A DNA stretch of 64,000 bases from Jonesia quinghaiensis DSM 15701 (GCF_000423205.1 NZ_AUHN01000010.1:186001-250000); one strand, 5' to 3'. Shown: positions 54,497 to 63,320, numbered from the stretch's first letter. Numbers and translations: made by a program. The notes: generated by a model not told the origin, from the letters alone.

Positions 54497-55288
54497 ATGA
54501 CGCACCGCGCCCAAGTACTACTGCTCGATCTTGAGGGCACAATCTACACCCGCGACGGGCTCATCACGGGGGCAAGCGAAGCCATCGCGCAACTACGCAC
54601 GGACGGGCACACATTACGGTTTCTCACGAACACGGATTCCGCTGCCACCGCAGATCTTCTCATCAAAGTTCGCACGATGGGCATCGACATCGCTGATGGT
54701 GAGTTGTTCACCCCTGTCGGAGCGGTCCGAGCGCTCGTGGACAGCGAGGCCAGCATCAGACTGCTTACCCTTACAACGCCAGCAGTACGGACCGAGCTTG
54801 CCGAGGGGTTCGAACTCGCTGAGACAAGCGAATCAGCCACACATGTAATTGTCGGCGATGTGCGCACAACCCTCGACTATGCACTACTGGACGCGGCATT
54901 CGCCGCCTTACACGATGGCGCCACCTTGGTCGCTCTGCAGCGTGGCAGATTCTTCCTCTCTGGTGGGCAACCTCACCTAGACACCGGTGCGGTCGTCGCA
55001 GCCCTGGAGTATGCAGCCGGGGTCAAAGCCCAAGTTGTCGGGAAGCCGAGCCCACGCTTCCTGGAACTCGCACTATCGACCATCAAAGGCAACCCTTCGC
55101 GGGAAGACATCTGGGTAGTCGGCGACGACCGTACCACCGATATCCCGATGGCACTCGCCGCAGGTGCACACGCCGTGCAGGTACGCACGGGAAAATTCGC
55201 CCTCCAAGACGACGAATCGGCGAAGGCGTCATTCGTCGTCGACTCAATTGCGGACGTGCCAAGGCTTATCCGAACACAGCCTCGCTGA
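54497..55288 (+). CDS. HAD-IIA (NagD-like) hydrolase
   Basis: 263 residues from the ATG after CGGAG. Motif I LLLDLEGTIYTRDG, motif II FLTNTDS, a long C2-type cap, motif III Lys in VVGKPSPRFLELAL and motif IV WVVGDDRTTDIPMALAAG. The nucleophile Asp is present, but the usual second Asp of motif I (DxD) is Glu, so phosphatase activity may be altered. Cytosolic phosphatase with a LHPP/NagD-like fold; substrate unknown. Confidence 0.85.
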   Translation: MTHRAQVLLLDLEGTIYTRDGLITGASEAIAQLRTDGHTLRFLTNTDSAATADLLIKVRTMGIDIADGELFTPVGAVRALVDSEASIRLLTLTTPAVRTELAEGFELAETSESATHVIVGDVRTTLDYALLDAAFAALHDGATLVALQRGRFFLSGGQPHLDTGAVVAALEYAAGVKAQVVGKPSPRFLELALSTIKGNPSREDIWVVGDDRTTDIPMALAAGAHAVQVRTGKFALQDDESAKASFVVDSIADVPRLIRTQPR

Positions 55289-55361
55289 ATGTCAGAGTGG
55301 CGCGATAAGTTCAACAAGCTCAACGAGGAGCAAGCAACACACCACTCTCACGGAGGCAAAG

Positions 55362-55514
55362 ATGCTCACCAGTGCGTACCACTCATCCAACAAAACAGAC
55401 CCTGACGTGCACCACGTACACGACAACTGTCCAAGCGGCCAGCAAATCCCCCTCGCAAACCGCAGACATGGCACCAACGGTTACCCGATGTGCGGACATT
55501 GCAAGAACATGTAG
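55362..55514 (+). CDS. Small Cys/His-rich protein
   Basis: 50 residues with GGAGG six bases before the ATG. VHHVHDNCPSGQQIPLANRR and GYPMCGHCKNM give two His/Cys clusters spaced as in a small zinc-binding fold seen in many short bacterial proteins annotated only as hypothetical. Too short for usual gene finders but start signal and conserved pattern make it convincing. Confidence 0.7.
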   Translation: MLTSAYHSSNKTDPDVHHVHDNCPSGQQIPLANRRHGTNGYPMCGHCKNM

Positions 55515-55568
55515 TTGAGACCAGCAGCCAGCTGGTAATGCACAACTCAACAGACAGTTGTTGACAAA

Positions 55569-55607
55569 AACGTGTGGCCCGCAAGCATTGCTTGCGGGCC
55601 ACACGTT
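55569..55607 (-). terminator. Terminator after tRNA-Ala
   Basis: A 19-base-pair perfect stem (AACGTGTGGCCCGCAAGCA / TGCTTGCGGGCCACACGTT) with a one-base centre is followed on the minus strand by TTTTTGT, downstream of the tRNA. Confidence 0.85.
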
Positions 55608-55635
55608 AACGAGTAATGTCTCAACCATTCCCGAG

Positions 55636-55708
55636 TGGAGCTAAGGGGACTCGAACCCCTGACCCCCTGCATGCCATGCAGGTGCGCTACCAGCTGCGCC
55701 ATAGCCCC
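55636..55708 (-). tRNA. tRNA-Ala (GGC anticodon)
   Basis: Read on the minus strand it starts GGGGCTATGGCGCAGCTGG, has an anticodon stem-loop CCTGC-ATGGCAT-GCAGG with anticodon GGC, a T arm with GGTTCGAGTCC, and an acceptor stem GGGGCTA/TAGCTCC with discriminator A. The CCA end is not encoded. 73 bases. Confidence 0.95.
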
Positions 55709-55909
55709 GTGTTCACGTGGCGGGAGTGTTCCCGTTCGGTGAAGCACTGTAATCCTAAACCACAACGTGCGGTGAATGCCAATCCGTTGGGGCGCATCGG
55801 GAGTGACGCTGGCTACAGCGGTTGGTGGGCGCGTTGGCTGGTCACCGGCTCATGCTATTGGGGCCACACTGCATCATTGAGTGCACACAACCTCACCGCG
55901 TGCACTGAT

Positions 55910-56440
55910 TTACTGGCTGCGTACTGCGTTGGCGTGGTAACTGCGCATGAGGGTGGCGAGTTCTTCGTGGTTCATGCCTTTGGCTTGGCGGGTCACAATG
56001 TTGATGGGCGCTGTGCCGAGGCGTAGGTTCGCTTTGACTGCTTGGCGGCTCATGGCGGGCAGGGTTGCGAGGTAGGTGTCACGGTCGTGGACGTCAACGC
56101 TGACGTGTGGTTGTCCCCCGAAGATGATGGGGTTGATGCTGGAAACGTCCTGCCATTTGACTAACCGTCCACGGGTGGCAATGGCGGAGGTGTAGTCGTA
56201 GAACCCGTCGCGGGTGAGGCGCACACCAACGCGGCTCCCGAATACGAGGCGCAACCACAGTACTGTGCACAACCCGAAGAACACTGCACCAATGATTCCG
56301 ATTAACCCCATGATGGGGTTTTCGTCGATCAGCAGGATCAGAAACCCGGACACTACTGTCATGAGCAGAGCACTGATCACCATGACAATCTGTTTGCCGG
56401 CGCTTTGGTGAAGTTCGAAGTCTGCGTACATGTCCTGCAT
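55910..56440 (-). CDS. STM3941-like membrane protein with PH-like domain
   Basis: 176 residues. Two membrane helices (IVMVISALLMTVVSGFLILLI and IGIIGAVFFGLCTVLWLRLVF, residues 18-62) precede GVRLTRDGFYDYTSAIATRGRLVKWQDVSSINPIIFGGQPHVSVDVHD, the pattern of the STM3941 family, in which a small PH-like domain follows the helices. Function unknown. Single gene. Confidence 0.8.
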   Translation of the reverse strand: MQDMYADFELHQSAGKQIVMVISALLMTVVSGFLILLIDENPIMGLIGIIGAVFFGLCTVLWLRLVFGSRVGVRLTRDGFYDYTSAIATRGRLVKWQDVSSINPIIFGGQPHVSVDVHDRDTYLATLPAMSRQAVKANLRLGTAPINIVTRQAKGMNHEELATLMRSYHANAVRSQ

Positions 56441-56633
56441 GGGGTGGTGCCTCCAGTGTCATACATATGTGCTGGGACCGATGACAGTCATCGGGTGGGG
56501 GTGACATAACCGCGGGGTGCCGGTATCACGGCACCTGAACCTAGCACATTGCCCCCTGCGTGCAGCAGGTTCACTTCTCCCCACGTGCGTTGTCCCACAT
56601 AGGCGGGTGGGCATCGGCCGTAGGATGTTGGTT

Positions 56634-57899
56634 ATGGATACTGCCGAGTACATGTCAGGTTTTGCCCAATTCATTACAGCGTCACCGTCGTCTTATCACG
56701 CCGCTCACGAGGTGGCCCGGCAGCTGAGTGACGCCGGTTTCACGCAACTCCACGAGCATGAGCCGTGGGTCGCCCCGAAGCGTGCGTTTGTGATCCGTGA
56801 TGGTGCGATCATTGCGTGGATCACCCCGGATAACGTGTCCACCACAGCGCCGGTGCGGGTGTTGGGGTCTCACACGGACTCCCCCGGTTTTAAACTCAAA
56901 CCCCAATCCACGACGGGCAGCGCGGGTTGGTTGCAGGTGGGTGTGGAGGTCTATGGTGGGCCGTTGTTGAATTCGTGGTTGGACCGCGAGTTGGAGCTTG
57001 CTGGGCGTCTTGTATTGAAGGACGGCAGTGAACACCTGGTGCGCACGGGGCCGTTTATGCGGGTGCCCCAGTTGGCTATTCACTTGGACCGTGAGGCGAA
57101 CAACGGGTTGAAGTTGGATAAGCAACGGCACACTGCCCCCGTATATGGGGTGGGGGCTGTGGGTGATGCTGATGTTCTTGGGTATTTGGCGGAGCTTGCG
57201 GGTGTTGAGCCTGGTGAGGTCGCCGGGTATGACGTGATTTCGGTGGACACTCAGGAGCCTCGCCGTTTTGGGCGCGGTGATGAACTGTTCGCTGCTGGGC
57301 GGATGGATAATTTGTCGTCAGTGTATGCGGGGCTTGTTGCGTTATTGAACGCCCCTGATGACGCGAAACATATTAGCGTGTTGGCGGCTTTTGATCATGA
57401 GGAGATTGGTTCGGAAACCCGTTCGGGTGCGAGTGGGCCGTTCCTTGCCGATGTTATTGACCGTATTTATGAGGGGCTTGGTTCCACCCGTGAGGAGCGG
57501 CACCGCGCTATCGCACAGTCGTGGTGTCTTTCTTCGGATGCTGGGCATTCTGTTCACCCGAATTATGCGGAGCGTCATGACCCTGCGGTGCAGCCGTTGG
57601 CTGGGTCGGGCCCGCTGTTGAAGATTAACGCTAACCAGCGGTATGCCACTGATGGGCAGGGTGCTGCAATGTGGGTGCGCGCGTGTGAGGCGGCGGGTAT
57701 TGAGTACCAGGATTTTGTGTCGAACAATAATTCGCCGTGTGGTTCAACGATTGGGCCATTGACTGCCACCCGTTTGGGTATTCGCACTGTCGATGTTGGG
57801 ATCCCGTTGTTGTCGATGCACTCGGCCCGCGAGTTATGCCACGTTGCTGACGCTCACGCACTGACCCGTGCGATTAGCGCGTTTTACGCTGGCGCGTAA
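56634..57899 (+). CDS. M18 family aminopeptidase (aspartyl aminopeptidase type)
   Basis: 421 residues. FITASPSSYHAAHEVARQL, VLGSHTDSPGFKLKPQS (metal His and Asp), LLNSWLDRELELAGRL, GRMDNLSSVYAGL, FDHEEIGSETRSGASGPFL (Glu-Glu pair), LSSDAGHSVHPNY and PLLSMHSARELCHVAD (metal His) cover the full dinuclear zinc site of M18. Cytosolic peptidase for acidic N-terminal residues. ATG 56634 is chosen; TAGGAT at 56621-56626 lies seven bases upstream, so the mRNA is probably leaderless. The longer frame from 56517 is not supported. Confidence 0.92.
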   Translation: MDTAEYMSGFAQFITASPSSYHAAHEVARQLSDAGFTQLHEHEPWVAPKRAFVIRDGAIIAWITPDNVSTTAPVRVLGSHTDSPGFKLKPQSTTGSAGWLQVGVEVYGGPLLNSWLDRELELAGRLVLKDGSEHLVRTGPFMRVPQLAIHLDREANNGLKLDKQRHTAPVYGVGAVGDADVLGYLAELAGVEPGEVAGYDVISVDTQEPRRFGRGDELFAAGRMDNLSSVYAGLVALLNAPDDAKHISVLAAFDHEEIGSETRSGASGPFLADVIDRIYEGLGSTREERHRAIAQSWCLSSDAGHSVHPNYAERHDPAVQPLAGSGPLLKINANQRYATDGQGAAMWVRACEAAGIEYQDFVSNNNSPCGSTIGPLTATRLGIRTVDVGIPLLSMHSARELCHVADAHALTRAISAFYAGA

Positions 57900-57913
57900 G
57901 CCCACTGCTTAGC

Positions 57914-57955
57914 CGCCGATGCCCACCCTGGTTGGGTGGGCATCGGCGTTTGTGT
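57914..57955. terminator. Terminator of the M18 gene, shared with the DUF6318/PKD array
   Basis: CGCCGATGCCCACCC pairs with GGGTGGGCATCGGCG around a five-base loop, followed by TTTGTGTTGT. A closely related hairpin (GATGCCCACCCTG core) ends copy E at 63366. Confidence 0.85.
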
Positions 57956-58028
57956 TGTGCGTGTTGTTGGGCGCGGTGAGGTTGTTGGGCGGGTCACCGT
58001 TGTGGCGCGTTTTGTGTGGTGCTGGGGT

Positions 58029-58877
58029 TTAGGTATTGTCGCCGTTGACGAGGAGGGGAACGCGTTCTTCGACACGGATGGGAGCAGCGGTGTCTGTTGT
58101 TGTGGTTGTCCCGTTGATGGGAAGCCAGGTCGCACCACCATCGATAGAGAATTCGCCTTCCCACGTGGTGGTAAGGCTAATAGTGAAGTCACCGAGCTCG
58201 GTGTAGAGGTGTCCAACAGTTTGGTCAGGGTATGAACGCCCCGGATCTGTGGTGACCAATGGTTGACTCCCATCCCCAAAATCCCACGAATATTCGACGG
58301 GCGTTGCCCGCACTGCAACGTTGATTCCAACAATCGTTGTGGTCAGCACTTGCGCAGACGGATCCGTTAACCCAATAACAGGCAACCGAATAATGTAATC
58401 ATCCCGATCAGGCTCTATCACAATCCCCGAACCAGCTAGTGGCAGGCGACGAAACTCCTCAACCGACACCGAAATCACAATCGGCTCACCGCTTACTTCT
58501 TCCACGTCTGGGAAACAGTAGAAAATGTAAGCGCCTACCCCCTCAGATGCACCAGCAATATTATTCCCGCCCTGCTCAGCAACATGATCAACCCACACAA
58601 GAACATCCTGCCCATCCGAACCCTCAGGACACCGACCCCGAACAGCACCTGACGGTATTTTATTCTGTTGCTTTTCAGACTTTTTGGATGGTTCCGCATT
58701 GTAGTTTTCTACATTTGCGGTTTCGTTTTCCGTCGATCTTTCGTAAGCGTCCTTACCTCCCAAATTAAACCCATCTGAGGATGGAGTGACTTCAATTCCA
58801 CCAAGCGGATTCTGCGTCGTCGTCGGGCTGAAAGAGTAGAGTGCAGCCAAAATGAAGATTGTTAGACTACTCGACAA
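58029..58877 (-). CDS. PKD-like secreted protein, copy A
   Basis: 282 residues. N-terminal signal peptide (LTIFILAALYSFSP), disordered middle, a Cys-containing segment (RGRCPEGSDGQ ... YIFYCFPDVEE), then SVEEFRRLPLAGSGIVIEPDRDDYIIRLPV and the PKD signature YSWDFGDGSQPLVTTDPGRSYPDQTVGHLY with DFTISLTTTWEGEFSIDGGATWLPING. Overlaps the DUF6318 gene by 11 bases. Nearly identical DNA over the 3' half to copy E at the window edge, indicating very recent duplication or gene conversion. Confidence 0.8.
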   Translation of the reverse strand: MSSSLTIFILAALYSFSPTTTQNPLGGIEVTPSSDGFNLGGKDAYERSTENETANVENYNAEPSKKSEKQQNKIPSGAVRGRCPEGSDGQDVLVWVDHVAEQGGNNIAGASEGVGAYIFYCFPDVEEVSGEPIVISVSVEEFRRLPLAGSGIVIEPDRDDYIIRLPVIGLTDPSAQVLTTTIVGINVAVRATPVEYSWDFGDGSQPLVTTDPGRSYPDQTVGHLYTELGDFTISLTTTWEGEFSIDGGATWLPINGTTTTTDTAAPIRVEERVPLLVNGDNT

Positions 58878-59508
58878 GAAAATCTCCTTCGACTAACAAC
58901 CATCCATCATCGTTGAAACCTACATACATATCACCGGTTAGTTTTTGATCTGTCTTGATCAATTCACCATCTGTGGTGGATGTGTACTCGGAGGATATAT
59001 TTGCCCTGATTGGGATAGACCACATAACTGAATTTTCACCAACGAAAGACGCATCGACTATTTCTTCAGCATCAAAGACGTACCTGGTGAGACTGAAATC
59101 ACTTTCCGACCTTTTTTGGTGATTCTTTTTATACTCATTGCACCAGGTGCACTCTCCAAATGCATACTTTGAGAAAAAACTTGAGTCTTTTTGCACAGCA
59201 TCATATTCAATGACTTCGACGAAGAACTCTGCTGCTGCGATAGCACCGGCCTTGTCTCCTATTTTCATCGCATCTGGCTCTTCAGGAACGGGGCGTTCCT
59301 CAGGCTCAACCGTCTCCGGGGCACTCGTCTCGGTCGTTTCAGTGTCAGCGGGTTCCTGCTCAGCCTGTGTTGTCGGCGCAGGCACTGAAGGCTCCTCCCC
59401 ACCACTACACCCAGCAAGCAACAAACCACCAACAACCACAGCAGCAACAAGCCGCACAGAACCTACACCGAAGCCATTACGCCACATAGAAGAGAACATA
59501 CCCAACAT
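58867..59508 (-). CDS. DUF6318-type lipoprotein, copy A
   Basis: 213 residues from the ATG at 59508. Signal peptide with lipobox LAGC, Glu/Pro/Thr linker (ETVEPEERPVPEEPDAMK), conserved GDKAGAIAAAEFFVEVIEYD and a Cys pair CTWC. The C terminus has the short hydrophobic strand MYVGFNDDGWLLVEGDF. Upstream frame to 59640 is the leader block, not protein. First gene of pair A. Confidence 0.8.
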   Translation of the reverse strand: MLGMFSSMWRNGFGVGSVRLVAAVVVGGLLLAGCSGGEEPSVPAPTTQAEQEPADTETTETSAPETVEPEERPVPEEPDAMKIGDKAGAIAAAEFFVEVIEYDAVQKDSSFFSKYAFGECTWCNEYKKNHQKRSESDFSLTRYVFDAEEIVDASFVGENSVMWSIPIRANISSEYTSTTDGELIKTDQKLTGDMYVGFNDDGWLLVEGDFLVE

Positions 59509-59592
59509 CTTCTCTGACCAACCCAACCAACAACCATCGGCACACCTCCCCTGTGAACAACCCCACCACCCACACACCACCGTGATACCGCA
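59509..59592 (-). promoter_or_regulatory. Conserved leader block with mini-ORF, copy A
   Basis: On the minus strand GTTGTTCACAGGGGAGG is followed seven bases later by ATG. That ATG (59537) opens a 24-codon mini-ORF starting MVVGWVG that runs across the true lipoprotein start in another frame. The same block precedes copies B, C and D. Confidence 0.55.
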
Positions 59593-60074
59593 GCAGCACA
59601 GATTCGAAGCAACTTCCTTACACCTCGGCCATCCACTCATGATCGAATATGTCTACGATGGGGTCACCATTGACCTCAGGTGCGAAGCTACTTGCTATGA
59701 ACAGCATGAAGAAGCGGTGATAGTCCTATCAAGCGACAGAGAGCTAGGTGATGCGCCATCCCAACCCACTACCAGCAAGTGACTTGAATTCAGACAAGCA
59801 GTACGTAACATAGCCCCCAAGCATTCTCAAACCGTATCTTCAGTAGGCAAAATCAAGAATTCGGATTTAAGTTCGGTTCAGTAGTAGGTTCCGCATCAAG
59901 GCTCTTACCTTTATTTCAACCACGATGCCCGTTTAGCGCATTACCCTAGACGCCCACCCGTGCTGGAGCATCAACGCGCCGATCACCGGACCACCTGTAT
60001 CCGAGCCCTATTCACGAAAGCTTGAATCGGATAGTCAAGTATTACCAGCAAAAATAGTGTTACACTTCCACAGA
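59593..60074. other. Gap in the array between copies A and B
   Basis: About 480 bases where a PKD partner for copy B would be expected. No PKD motif is left. A plus-strand frame of about 47 codons from the ATG at 59639 (MIEYVYDGVTIDL) lacks a Shine-Dalgarno and is not called. Confidence 0.45.
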
Positions 60075-60704
60075 TCACGAGCCCGTTTCTATTTCGACTA
60101 ATATCCATCGCGAATCAATAAACTGAACAACAAAGTCAAGAGAGGGATTTTGAATCACGACATCTGTGGAATTTTCGAGGTTCTCTTCTATGGAAAGCTC
60201 AACCGGAACAAGCCACATTAGAACACCTTCACCAACGAAATCAGGTTCGTTGAGTTCTTCTATTGTGTAAAAAGAACCTAAAGACTTTTGATGGGTCGAA
60301 ACTCTTTCTTCAACAAGATCGATGAGGTGATTACATCTGCCACAATTTTCGTATGAGTACTCTTCAAGAAGGTCGGTATTGCTTGTGTGCATAGAGTATT
60401 CAATAACCCCGACGAAGAATTTTGCTGCCGCGATAGCACCAGCCTTGTCACCCGTTTTCATCGCTTCAGGCTCTTCAGGCACCTGGCGTTCTTCAGGCTC
60501 AACTACTTCAAGGGCATCAGTTTCCGCTGGTTCAGTAGGGGCAGGCTCCTCCTCAACCTGGGTCGTTGGCGCAGGCACTGAAGACCCCTCGGCACCTACG
60601 CACCCAACAAGCAACAAAATACTTGCCAACGCGGTGGCAACAACTCGACCAACAGTTACAGGAGCACCATTAAGAGCCAAAGAAAAGAACATACCAACCA
60701 TCAT
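60075..60704 (-). CDS. DUF6318-type lipoprotein, copy B (no PKD partner)
   Basis: 209 residues from ATG 60704 (60701 also possible). Lipobox LVGC, linker ETDALEVVEPEERQVPEEPEA, conserved MKTGDKAGAIAAAKFFVGVIEYS and Cys pair NCGRCNHL. The start overlaps the stop of the leader mini-ORF (TGATG). Stands alone: no PKD gene follows. Confidence 0.8.
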   Translation of the reverse strand: MMVGMFFSLALNGAPVTVGRVVATALASILLLVGCVGAEGSSVPAPTTQVEEEPAPTEPAETDALEVVEPEERQVPEEPEAMKTGDKAGAIAAAKFFVGVIEYSMHTSNTDLLEEYSYENCGRCNHLIDLVEERVSTHQKSLGSFYTIEELNEPDFVGEGVLMWLVPVELSIEENLENSTDVVIQNPSLDFVVQFIDSRWILVEIETGS

Positions 60705-60785
60705 CACCGCCCCACCCAACCAACAACCATCGGCACACCTCCCCTGTGAACAACCCCACCACCCACACACCACCGTGATACCGCA
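60705..60785 (-). promoter_or_regulatory. Conserved leader block with mini-ORF, copy B
   Basis: Same block as copy A. The mini-ORF MVVGWVGR starts at 60730 and its TGA overlaps the lipoprotein ATG by one base, ideal for translational coupling. Confidence 0.6.
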
Positions 60786-60894
60786 CCGTGACCCCCAACA
60801 TAACCAAGGTCGAGGCAATTCATGTCAGGAATGGGCGGAGGTCGCTCACTCACATCCGCACAAGCAACCGTAGATCATAGATAATAGATCTCGA

Positions 60895-61542
60895 TCACTT
60901 TCCTCGCCCTTCAAGATCAGGCTCAACCTCAGTAAGCTCCCACACATCTGCCTCGAAACTTACAAAAACATTTAGCGTAACTTCAGTAACTCGCGACTCT
61001 TCCTCCCCAGTCAGCATTTCCTCGATTTTTAAGTCAATTGGAACTCGCCAAATTATCACACCTTTGCCAACGAACTCTGGTTCGCCTACGGACACGATCT
61101 TATAATCCGTTATTATTGAACTGAAATTCGTCCCAATCCTCTGGTCAATTAGATCGAGCATGTGATTGCAATTAGTGCACCTTTCATATGAGTATTCTGA
61201 AAGAAAGGCTCTTGAGTTTGTCCCAAGGCTATATTCGATGACTTCGACGAAGAATTCCGCTGCTGCGATAGCGCCAGCTTTGTCACCCGTTTTCATCGCT
61301 TCAGGCTCCTCAGGAACTGGGCGCTCCTCTGGCAATGATGTTTCGAGAGGTAGCGATTCTGTTATGTCCGAGGAAGCGAGTTCCTTCTCAACCTGGGTTG
61401 TTGGCGTAGGTAGTGGAAGCCCCTCCGCCTCTCCACACCCAGCAAGCAACAACATACTGGCCAACATGGTGGCAACAACACGCCCCGCGCCAGTATTTAC
61501 CAGGGAACGATCACTACGCGTAGAAGAGAACATGCCCACCAT
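60895..61542 (-). CDS. DUF6318-type lipoprotein, copy C (no PKD partner)
   Basis: 215 residues. Lipobox LAGC, linker ETSLPEERPVPEEPEAMK, GDKAGAIAAAEFFVEVIEYS and Cys pair RCTNCNHM. Like copy B it lacks a PKD gene. Start 61542 is two bases after the leader mini-ORF stop. Confidence 0.8.
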   Translation of the reverse strand: MVGMFSSTRSDRSLVNTGAGRVVATMLASMLLLAGCGEAEGLPLPTPTTQVEKELASSDITESLPLETSLPEERPVPEEPEAMKTGDKAGAIAAAEFFVEVIEYSLGTNSRAFLSEYSYERCTNCNHMLDLIDQRIGTNFSSIITDYKIVSVGEPEFVGKGVIIWRVPIDLKIEEMLTGEEESRVTEVTLNVFVSFEADVWELTEVEPDLEGRGK

Positions 61543-61626
61543 CTTCACCGCCACACCCAACTAACAACCATCGGTACACCTCCCCTGTGAACAACCCCAA
61601 CACCCACACACCACCGTGATACCGCA
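61543..61626 (-). promoter_or_regulatory. Conserved leader block with mini-ORF, copy C
   Basis: GGGGAGG, seven bases, then the mini-ORF MVVSWVWR (start 61571) ending two bases before the lipoprotein ATG. Confidence 0.55.
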
Positions 61627-61706
61627 CCGCGACCGCGACGCTATTGAGAACTCGGAAGTAACACGCTTTGCCTAGCGCCTTATAGAGGGCGTCGTGTTGT
61701 TGGGGT

Positions 61707-62609
61707 TTAGGTGTTGTCGCCGTTGACGAGGAGGGGTACGTGTTCTTCGACGCGGATAGGCGCAGCGGTGTCAGTGGTTGTGGTTGTGGTTGTTCCGTTG
61801 ATGGGCAGCCAGGTCGCTCCCCCGTCAATGGAGAATTCACCTTCCCACGTGGTGGTGAGGCTAATCGTGAAGTCACCAAGCTCGGTGTAGGGGTGCTCAA
61901 TGGTTTGGTCTGGGTATGAACGCCCCGGATCTGTGGTGACCAATGGTTGAGTGCCATCCCCAAAATCCCACGCATACTCAATGGGGGTTGCCCGAATAGC
62001 GACACCAATACCAAGGATCGTGGTGGTCAGGATCTGCGGCGAAGGATCAGTCTTCCCAATGACCGGCAAATGAATAACATAATCATCCCGATCAGGCTCA
62101 ATCACAATCCCCGAACCCACAAGAGGTAAACGCCGAAACTCCTCAACCGACACCGAAATCACAATCGGCTCACCACCACCAAGCTCACCGCCCTCAGGCA
62201 TACAGTAATACACGTAAGACCCAGGCCCACTCCCCCCTTCTCCAGCAGGCAAATTATTACCGAGCCTTCGAGCGGAAGTATTCTCCACATACAACGAATA
62301 ATTCTGTCCCTCAACATCTGCAGGGCACGTTCCTAGCAAAGCACCCGCAGGCAAACCATAAGGATTCGGATTCACACGCTGTTCAGCATCAGGCTTCGGA
62401 TCGGTTGTATTTTGAGAACCGTTGTCTCCAGAGGATGTTTTCGCTCCATTTCCATTCGGTGTTTTATTTACCTTGTCCACCCCATCAATGTCAACCGATC
62501 CAGGCTCATTCCATTTAGGAACAATTACGCTTCCCCGGTCGCTGGGCTCAGAAAATATAGGAAATCCGAGTGCTAAGTGTGCTGTAACGTAAAGGAATGC
62601 GCCCATCAT
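61707..62609 (-). CDS. PKD-like secreted protein, copy D
   Basis: 300 residues. Signal peptide (FLYVTAHLALGFPIF), Asn/Asp-rich middle, Cys pair region (LLGTCPADVEGQ ... YVYYCMPEGGE), SVEEFRRLPLVGSGIVIEPDRDDYVIHLPV, and PKD signature YAWDFGDGTQPLVTTDPGRSYPDQTIEHPY. The C terminus TTTTTTDTAAPIRVEEHVPLLVNGDNT differs from copy A by a few residues. ATGA overlap with its DUF6318 partner. Confidence 0.8.
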   Translation of the reverse strand: MMGAFLYVTAHLALGFPIFSEPSDRGSVIVPKWNEPGSVDIDGVDKVNKTPNGNGAKTSSGDNGSQNTTDPKPDAEQRVNPNPYGLPAGALLGTCPADVEGQNYSLYVENTSARRLGNNLPAGEGGSGPGSYVYYCMPEGGELGGGEPIVISVSVEEFRRLPLVGSGIVIEPDRDDYVIHLPVIGKTDPSPQILTTTILGIGVAIRATPIEYAWDFGDGTQPLVTTDPGRSYPDQTIEHPYTELGDFTISLTTTWEGEFSIDGGATWLPINGTTTTTTTDTAAPIRVEEHVPLLVNGDNT

Positions 62610-63241
62610 AGGTGGACATTCTCCAACTCAACGAGAGTCCATTTGCCTTCATCGAACATTACCGCTACACCAAGGTTGACTTCTTCCTTGTATTCTTCTA
62701 GTTCCTCTCCGAACTTTTCGTGTATAGAAATATTCACGGGAACCAGCCACATGATAACTCCTTGGCCTACGAACTCAGGCTCACCAGTTTCGGTGACGGA
62801 ATAGCTGGAACTAACAGACTTTTTACCTTGGTCCACACGCTCCTCGATCAAACTGACTAAGTAGTTGCACCTACCGCATTCTTCAAATGAATATTTTTCT
62901 AGAAGCTCGGTTGTGTTGGTGTGCATGTCATATTCAATAACTTCGACGAAGAACTTTGCTGCGGCGATAGCACCAGCTTTGTCCCCCGTTTTCATCGCTT
63001 CAGGCTCTTCAGGAACAGGGCGCTCCTCGGGCTCTACCGTTTCGGGAACTGCCGTTTCCGTCGTTTCAGTAGGGGTAGGCTCCTGCTCAACCTGGGTTGA
63101 CGGTGCAGGCGCTGGAGGCTCCTCCGCACCTCCACACCCAGCAAGCAACAAACCGCCGACCAAGACGGTGGCAACAACTCGACCAACACCAGCAGTAACT
63201 ACGGAACCATCACGACGCGAAGAAAAGAACATGCCCACCAT
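62606..63241 (-). CDS. DUF6318-type lipoprotein, copy D
   Basis: 211 residues from ATG 63241. Lipobox LAGC, linker ETVEPEERPVPEEPEAMK, GDKAGAIAAAKFFVEVIEYD, Cys pair ECGRCNYL. The upstream frame extends to 63682 through the C-terminal region of copy E in another frame and is not protein. Paired with PKD copy D. Confidence 0.8.
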   Translation of the reverse strand: MVGMFFSSRRDGSVVTAGVGRVVATVLVGGLLLAGCGGAEEPPAPAPSTQVEQEPTPTETTETAVPETVEPEERPVPEEPEAMKTGDKAGAIAAAKFFVEVIEYDMHTNTTELLEKYSFEECGRCNYLVSLIEERVDQGKKSVSSSYSVTETGEPEFVGQGVIMWLVPVNISIHEKFGEELEEYKEEVNLGVAVMFDEGKWTLVELENVHL

Positions 63242-63320
63242 ATTCTCCGACCCACTCAACGAGCCACCATCGGCACACCTCCCCTGTGAACAACCCCACC
63301 CCCCACACGCAGCCGTGATA
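63242..63320 (-). promoter_or_regulatory. Conserved leader block with short mini-ORF, copy D
   Basis: Same CACAGGGGAGG block; here the mini-ORF is only MVAR (start 63270), ending about 14 bases before the lipoprotein ATG. Confidence 0.5.

Noticed and set aside
54348-54542. 64-codon minus-strand frame overlapping the start of the HAD gene
   Set aside because: Some protein-like character (KPHPWRFKGFQNID), but no start signal, overlap with a clear gene and no family; at most a relic.
59138-59782. Long plus-strand frame across the DUF6318 copy A gene (similar plus-strand frames at 60379, 61166 and 62865)
   Set aside because: These mirror the lipoprotein genes and recur only because the minus-strand genes are paralogues; the proteins are low-complexity Ser/Ala/Pro without start signals.
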